A stretch of 26,754 nt of DNA, taken from assembly GCA_041192685.1 (NCBI GenBank), contig JBEEMM010000010.1:1-26754 (forward strand). The letters run 5' to 3'. This DNA is from TMED14 sp041192685. Lineage in GTDB: Bacteria > Bacteroidota > Bacteroidia > Flavobacteriales > Schleiferiaceae. Within the stretch, counting starts at the first letter, position 1. The number at the start of each line of letters is the position of its first letter. Made by a program: the position numbers and the translations under genes. Under the pieces are notes generated by a model. That model was not told the DNA's origin, did no database searches, and saw nothing but the letters and a program-made list of their open reading frames with translations. Below, in pieces: positions 23,326 to 26,754 of the stretch.

Positions 23326-24140
23326 GGTATTAGGTTAAGAGTAAAAATTCGTTCTGTTAAAATTAGGACGCCCATGGTGAGTACAAACCAGCCGAAGGCT
23401 TTTTGCAGTAGACTGGAGGCAATTCTTTTCGTCAAGGCAGCTCCAAAAATCATACCTACAATGGCAATGGACGTCACACTCAGCAAAAGGGTCCAGTTGG
23501 CGTCTAAATGTTCTAGGTCTCCGGTAAATCCGATAAGCGACTTAAATGCAATTATGGTAAGGGATGTTCCAATGGCAACCTTCATTTCTAGGCCTGCAAC
23601 CAGTACCAGGGCTGGGACGATTAAAAATCCGCCTCCTGCACCCACGAGCCCGGTAAGCAAGCCAACTCCAAGGCCCTCGGCGAGAACCACGGCTATTTTT
23701 GCGACGGGGCTAAGGCCTTCTTTAACGGAATTTTGGGACTTTTTCTGGGGTCCCTTTATCATGCTGATTGAGGCCCAGACCATGAGAGCCGCAAACAGAA
23801 GCATGAGTGCAGTACCCTTGCCGAGGGCAAAACTGCCTGCAGACCAGATGGGGTCCGGAATGGCGGGCATCACAACGCTGCGGGTGAAGTAGACGGCCGC
23901 AATTGAGGGAAGTCCGAACCAAAGAGCCGTTTTAAAGTCAATTTCGCCGGCCCTCGCCTTGGGTATGATGCTCGCAAGGGCCGTGGCTCCAACGATGAAT
24001 AGGGAGTAGGCGGTGGCCTCTACGGCGCTAACTCCAAAGAGGTAGACCAGTACCGGCAGGGTTAGAATGGAACCCCCTCCGCCAAGGAGACCAAGTACCA
24101 ATCCAATGAGCAGTGATGCGAGGTATGCGAGCAGGGTCAT
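23322..24140 (-). CDS. TauE/SafE family anion (sulfite) exporter
   Basis: This 272-residue inner-membrane protein has about eight helices arranged as two repeats. The signatures are IGLVLGLLGGGGSILTLPVL near the N-terminus and GVGLLTGLVGAGGGFLIVPA in the second half, typical of the TauE/SafE family. Members move sulfite, sulfoacetate or related organosulfur anions. Because the next gene on the strand is a persulfide dioxygenase-like enzyme overlapping by 4 nt, removal of sulfite made by that enzyme is the most likely role (inference). It is the first gene of the operon; the gap upstream is shared with the divergent DUF6695 operon. Confidence 0.9.
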   Translation of the reverse strand: MTLLAYLASLLIGLVLGLLGGGGSILTLPVLVYLFGVSAVEATAYSLFIVGATALASIIPKARAGEIDFKTALWFGLPSIAAVYFTRSVVMPAIPDPIWSAGSFALGKGTALMLLFAALMVWASISMIKGPQKKSQNSVKEGLSPVAKIAVVLAEGLGVGLLTGLVGAGGGFLIVPALVLVAGLEMKVAIGTSLTIIAFKSLIGFTGDLEHLDANWTLLLSVTSIAIVGMIFGAALTKRIASSLLQKAFGWFVLTMGVLILTERIFTLNLIP

Positions 24141-24235
24141 GGCAGTAAAGTTCGGGCTTTTTGCAGGTCTTGCAGAAACACAAACTATTAATTTTTGGCA
24201 GAACGTAGGTTAGGTCGTAATGGGTCATAGTATGT

Positions 24236-24243
24236 TAATTTTG
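24236..24243 (+). promoter_or_regulatory. -7 box (TAATTTTG) for the DUF6695-PLP operon
   Basis: TAATTTTG matches TAnnTTTG exactly, 42 nt before the ATG at 24286, giving a leader of roughly 35 nt. The best -33 candidate is a weak TTAG at 24210-24213. On the other strand, TAGTTTG near 24180-24187 is a poor match that could serve TauE/SafE. Confidence 0.45.
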
Positions 24244-24285
24244 AAGTTCTCTACACCAGCAGATTTTTAACACACCTATGCATTG

Positions 24286-25329
24286 ATGCAGAATTCACCG
24301 CAAAACTCCGCAGTTCTAGTGCTCGCTTGGCCAGAGGTTACTGCGCGTAGCGACGAGGGAATTATGAAGTTCCTTAAAAGCATAGGTTTAGTAAAAAATC
24401 TCAACTCTCGGGTAGGTCATGCTGCCATGATTATTGCCAAGGATGATTCCTTGGATTACTACGACTTCGGTCGGTACATAAGTCCGCGTCGAATGGGTCG
24501 CATCCGCTCAGGAGAGACTGACCCTGGTCTTATACTCAAGACCATCCCGCTATGGTCGCCCTTAGGTGTCTTAGAAAATGCTGACGAAGTTTGTCGTGAG
24601 TTGGAATCTAAATCAGACCTCACCCACGGCGAAGGCCTGCTGCAAATGAGTATTTTCTATGCTGCAAATGCTGAATTAGTGGAGGCCAAGGCGAAGCAAA
24701 TGCAGTACAGCGGGCTTATCGGGTACCATGGCCTTGACCCGGAGCAAACGAATTGTGCTCGGTTTGTGCAAACTGCCATTTTGGCTGGCGTTGGTCATGA
24801 GCCGCGGTACTACAAGCGCTTTAAGCGGCCAATTACTTACTTAGCCCCAACACCATTCTTTAATGTGCTCGCTGCCGCCGGTGCGGACTTTGGCTATATT
24901 GAGTGGAGGAAGGGGCAAGGAGTGGCTAAAAAGGATCCGCTCCACCGAGCCGTTTGGGATATAACCGCTAAAATACTTGCCTCGACCAGCCGGAGTAAGA
25001 CGGCTGAGGTCAAGGATGATTCCGTAGTCGGCAACTTAATGGCACCGGTTCAGCGGCCTGCGTCGGTGCCCGACCACGCTCATTATTTGGGCGGGATTGG
25101 AGAGGGTGCATGGTACACGCTTGGCCCTGCTGCGCCACAAATTTTGGGGTCTGATCGCTATTTTAGAAATGGTGGATTGGACTACCAGGCGCAGTACCGC
25201 AGCGAAGAAACTCTGGTTAGGCAGATTCAAGACGCCGAAGCGCGCTTGGTGCACGACAGCCATTATGCCTGGCTCACTATTGAACAAACTAATGGAATGA
25301 GGCACCGGGCTTACCGGACCAAGGAATGA
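24286..25329 (+). CDS. DUF6695-like protein, possible permuted papain-fold cysteine hydrolase
   Basis: The 347-residue protein starts at ATG 24286; a TTG one codon earlier is less likely. The N-terminal part (AVLVLAWPE, RVGHAAMII, YYDFGRYISPRRMGRIRS, ETDPGL) and the middle (TNCARFVQTAILAG, APTPFFNV) match my recollection of the Bacteroidota family DUF6695. His45 in VGHAAM comes before Cys157 in TNCARF, the order seen in permuted NlpC/P60-like and LRAT/YiiX-type thiol hydrolases. That suggests an amidase, peptidase or acyltransferase; this is inference and the third catalytic residue is not obvious. There is no signal peptide, so it should be cytoplasmic. The C-terminal 80 residues (YLGGIGEGAWYTLG onward) form a separate segment. 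Its stop overlaps the next start by 4 nt. Confidence 0.75.
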   Translation: MQNSPQNSAVLVLAWPEVTARSDEGIMKFLKSIGLVKNLNSRVGHAAMIIAKDDSLDYYDFGRYISPRRMGRIRSGETDPGLILKTIPLWSPLGVLENADEVCRELESKSDLTHGEGLLQMSIFYAANAELVEAKAKQMQYSGLIGYHGLDPEQTNCARFVQTAILAGVGHEPRYYKRFKRPITYLAPTPFFNVLAAAGADFGYIEWRKGQGVAKKDPLHRAVWDITAKILASTSRSKTAEVKDDSVVGNLMAPVQRPASVPDHAHYLGGIGEGAWYTLGPAAPQILGSDRYFRNGGLDYQAQYRSEETLVRQIQDAEARLVHDSHYAWLTIEQTNGMRHRAYRTKE

Positions 25330-26714
25330 TTAACGATTGGATTTTATCGGGCTGCGACGAGCGCATAGCGCTACGCCCTGAAACAGACGCAAACCAGTAC
25401 CACTTAAACCCTACCAAGTTTGAGGGCTTGCTTATGCGGGGGTCCTGCACCTGCGGCACGCTCACGCCAGACGGATTTAAAACGGCTCAACGGTTTGCAC
25501 AAGAATACCATACAAGCGACGACCGTCGCTGGATTCAGGAGCAAACAGTCCGATTGAGGGCGCTTTTTGACAGCGAATCAAGTAGTGACTTCGACGTGTA
25601 CTACGGACCTTCGGGGAGCGACATGATGTACTGGCCTCTGCTGATGCAATCCATGCTTTACCCGGGTAAGACGATTACCAACATCGTGAGTTGCCCTGAA
25701 GAGTTGGGTTCTGGGTCTATTTTGGCCGCTCAGGGTAAGTACTACGCAAGCACGAATCAGTTTGGAGAAGAGGTACCCAAGGGAGACGTGGTCGAGAATT
25801 CGCTCCATATCGAGGTTTGTTTCTTGCCGGCTCGCGAAGAGAGCGGACACATCTCTGACCGCAAGCAAGCCATTCGCGACATCATCGCCCAACGACCAGG
25901 GCAGCCCATTATCGGCAACCTCGTTTTTGGGTCAAAGTCCGGAATCAAGGACGATTTGGACATTATCGATGAGTTTAAAGAGGGGGTGATGTGGGTTGTA
26001 GATCTTTGCCAGTTCCGCAATCATGTTGGGTTAGTCCAAGCACTGCTGTCTAAGGGGGTGCTTCTTATGGTTACCGGCTCTAAGTTTTTTCAGGCTCCGC
26101 CATTTTGCGGAGCATTGCTGGTGCCCAAGTTGTGGACCAGGATGCTCAAGGACAAGCCAGCCGACCACTTAAGTGCATACAGCTCCTTGTTTGCCGCGGC
26201 GGATGCTCCTGACGGCCTCCCCCAGCTTCAAAAAATTTGGCCGGAGTTTGCAAACATTGGCCTCCGCCTGCGCTGGGAGATTGCCCTCGACGAGATGGAG
26301 GCTTTTTTGCGCTACAGTCCAGACGAAACCGACGCACTTATTAGACGATGGAATCGGGTTGTGATTGGTCGTTTGGCCCTTAACGACCGATTTGGAATGA
26401 TGCCCGACATGGAGCTTACCAACGACAGCATCATTTCGTTCACCGTATCGTCCGGAGGCCAGGAGTTGGGCTACGACGAGCTCAAATTGCTCTTTGATAC
26501 CCTAGTCCTTAGCAAGCTTGGGGGCTTTGTGGGCTTTGACCGGGTATTTTTAGGGCAACCTGTTCGGTACGGATCACGTTCCTTCATTCGCCTTGCCCTG
26601 GGCTCGTATTCGATACGGAGGATGCTCGGACCAAAGGGATTTGACCCCTTTAACGACCTCAGACTCGTCGATTTGATCGATGAAAAAGTTAGGGAATTGT
26701 TTGACGCCCAATGA
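25326..26714 (+). CDS. PLP-dependent fold-type I enzyme, family not recognised
   Basis: This 462-residue cytoplasmic protein has the pattern of an aminotransferase/cysteine-desulfurase-like enzyme. A phosphate-binding type loop GPSGSD lies at residues 94-99, the cofactor-ring aspartate in VVDLCQFRNHVG is Asp226, and the likely Schiff-base lysine in VTGSKFFQAPPFCGAL is Lys253. A C-terminal small domain follows from about 320. The N-terminus has an unusual RGSCTCGTLTPDGF segment with two close cysteines. I do not recognise a named family. It resembles class V enzymes around the lysine but not a standard SufS, IscS or kynureninase. ATGA overlaps on both sides place it in the middle of a coupled operon with the DUF6695 protein and a third gene. 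Confidence 0.75.
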   Translation: MINDWILSGCDERIALRPETDANQYHLNPTKFEGLLMRGSCTCGTLTPDGFKTAQRFAQEYHTSDDRRWIQEQTVRLRALFDSESSSDFDVYYGPSGSDMMYWPLLMQSMLYPGKTITNIVSCPEELGSGSILAAQGKYYASTNQFGEEVPKGDVVENSLHIEVCFLPAREESGHISDRKQAIRDIIAQRPGQPIIGNLVFGSKSGIKDDLDIIDEFKEGVMWVVDLCQFRNHVGLVQALLSKGVLLMVTGSKFFQAPPFCGALLVPKLWTRMLKDKPADHLSAYSSLFAAADAPDGLPQLQKIWPEFANIGLRLRWEIALDEMEAFLRYSPDETDALIRRWNRVVIGRLALNDRFGMMPDMELTNDSIISFTVSSGGQELGYDELKLLFDTLVLSKLGGFVGFDRVFLGQPVRYGSRSFIRLALGSYSIRRMLGPKGFDPFNDLRLVDLIDEKVRELFDAQ

Positions 26715-26754
26715 AGCATCCACTTCATGAGGAGGCGCTTTGGGCCGCCAATCA
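26711..26754 (+). CDS. Start of a third operon gene, cut by the right edge
   Basis: ATG 26711 overlaps the stop of the PLP gene (ATGA) and opens MKHPLHEEALWAAN before the window ends. Fourteen residues are too few to assign a family. The identical 4-nt overlap used at 25326 supports it as a real, translationally coupled gene. Confidence 0.55.
   Translation, partial: MKHPLHEEALWAAN

Noticed and set aside
24161..24175. Direct repeat TTGCAG spaced by 3 nt upstream of the TauE/SafE gene, possible operator
   Set aside because: It is too short and not palindromic. It could arise by chance, and no regulator is in view.

Overview
The window looks like a chromosomal segment of a Bacteroidota bacterium, probably a Flavobacteriales-type marine or freshwater lineage with fairly high G+C. 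The evidence is the gene families present (fused alpha/beta 2-oxoacid dehydrogenase E1, DUF4199 + GT2 pair, GWxTD protein, CBM9/DUF5916 protein, TonB receptor + DUF4249 lipoprotein, DUF6695 protein, a type IX-like C-terminal sorting domain). Two further signs are exact TAnnTTTG -7 promoter boxes in several intergenic gaps and the general lack of Shine-Dalgarno sequences. No species can be named from sequence alone.

Layout. 1-483 (-): transaldolase/fructose-6-phosphate aldolase, cut by the left edge. 539-2875 (+): fused E1. 2898-2999 (-): SRP RNA, easily missed because an overlong ORF covers it. 3038-7201 (+): secreted endonuclease I, DUF4199 membrane protein and two overlapping family 2 glycosyltransferases. 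7202-7250: a heptanucleotide tandem repeat filling the convergent gap. 7230-8636: divergent aroQ (-) and xerD (+). 8661-11043 (+): ArnT-like lipid-linked glycosyltransferase and a GtrB/ArnC-like partner. 11033-13503 (-): GT2 and GWxTD protein, coupled as TAATG. 13530-13617 (+): tRNA-Ser(UGA). 13618-13820: a dense hairpin cassette with two opposed terminators inside a long inverted repeat, ending in a second partial copy of the tRNA 3' end. 13812-18491 (-): DUF5916 outer-membrane protein and a TonB-dependent receptor. 18576-21758 (+): a second TonB receptor, whose signal peptide is out of frame with its body, and its DUF4249 lipoprotein. 21808-24140 (-): a persulfide dioxygenase-like MBL/double-rhodanese protein and a TauE/SafE exporter. 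24286-26754 (+): a tightly overlapped operon of a DUF6695 cysteine-hydrolase-like protein, an unrecognised PLP fold-type I enzyme and a third gene cut by the right edge.

How genes work together. The two minus-strand sulfur genes overlap by 4 nt and plausibly oxidise persulfides and export sulfite. The receptor/DUF4249 pair is a surface uptake module. The 8661 and 10117 genes look like a polyprenyl-phosphate-sugar synthase and the transferase that uses its product. The most novel-looking parts are the tRNA-Ser cassette, the heptamer repeat, and the 24286-26754 operon. No stretch over 300 bases lacks a gene; the longest gene-free piece is the 194-base cassette at 13618-13811. No CRISPR array, insertion sequence or rRNA was seen.
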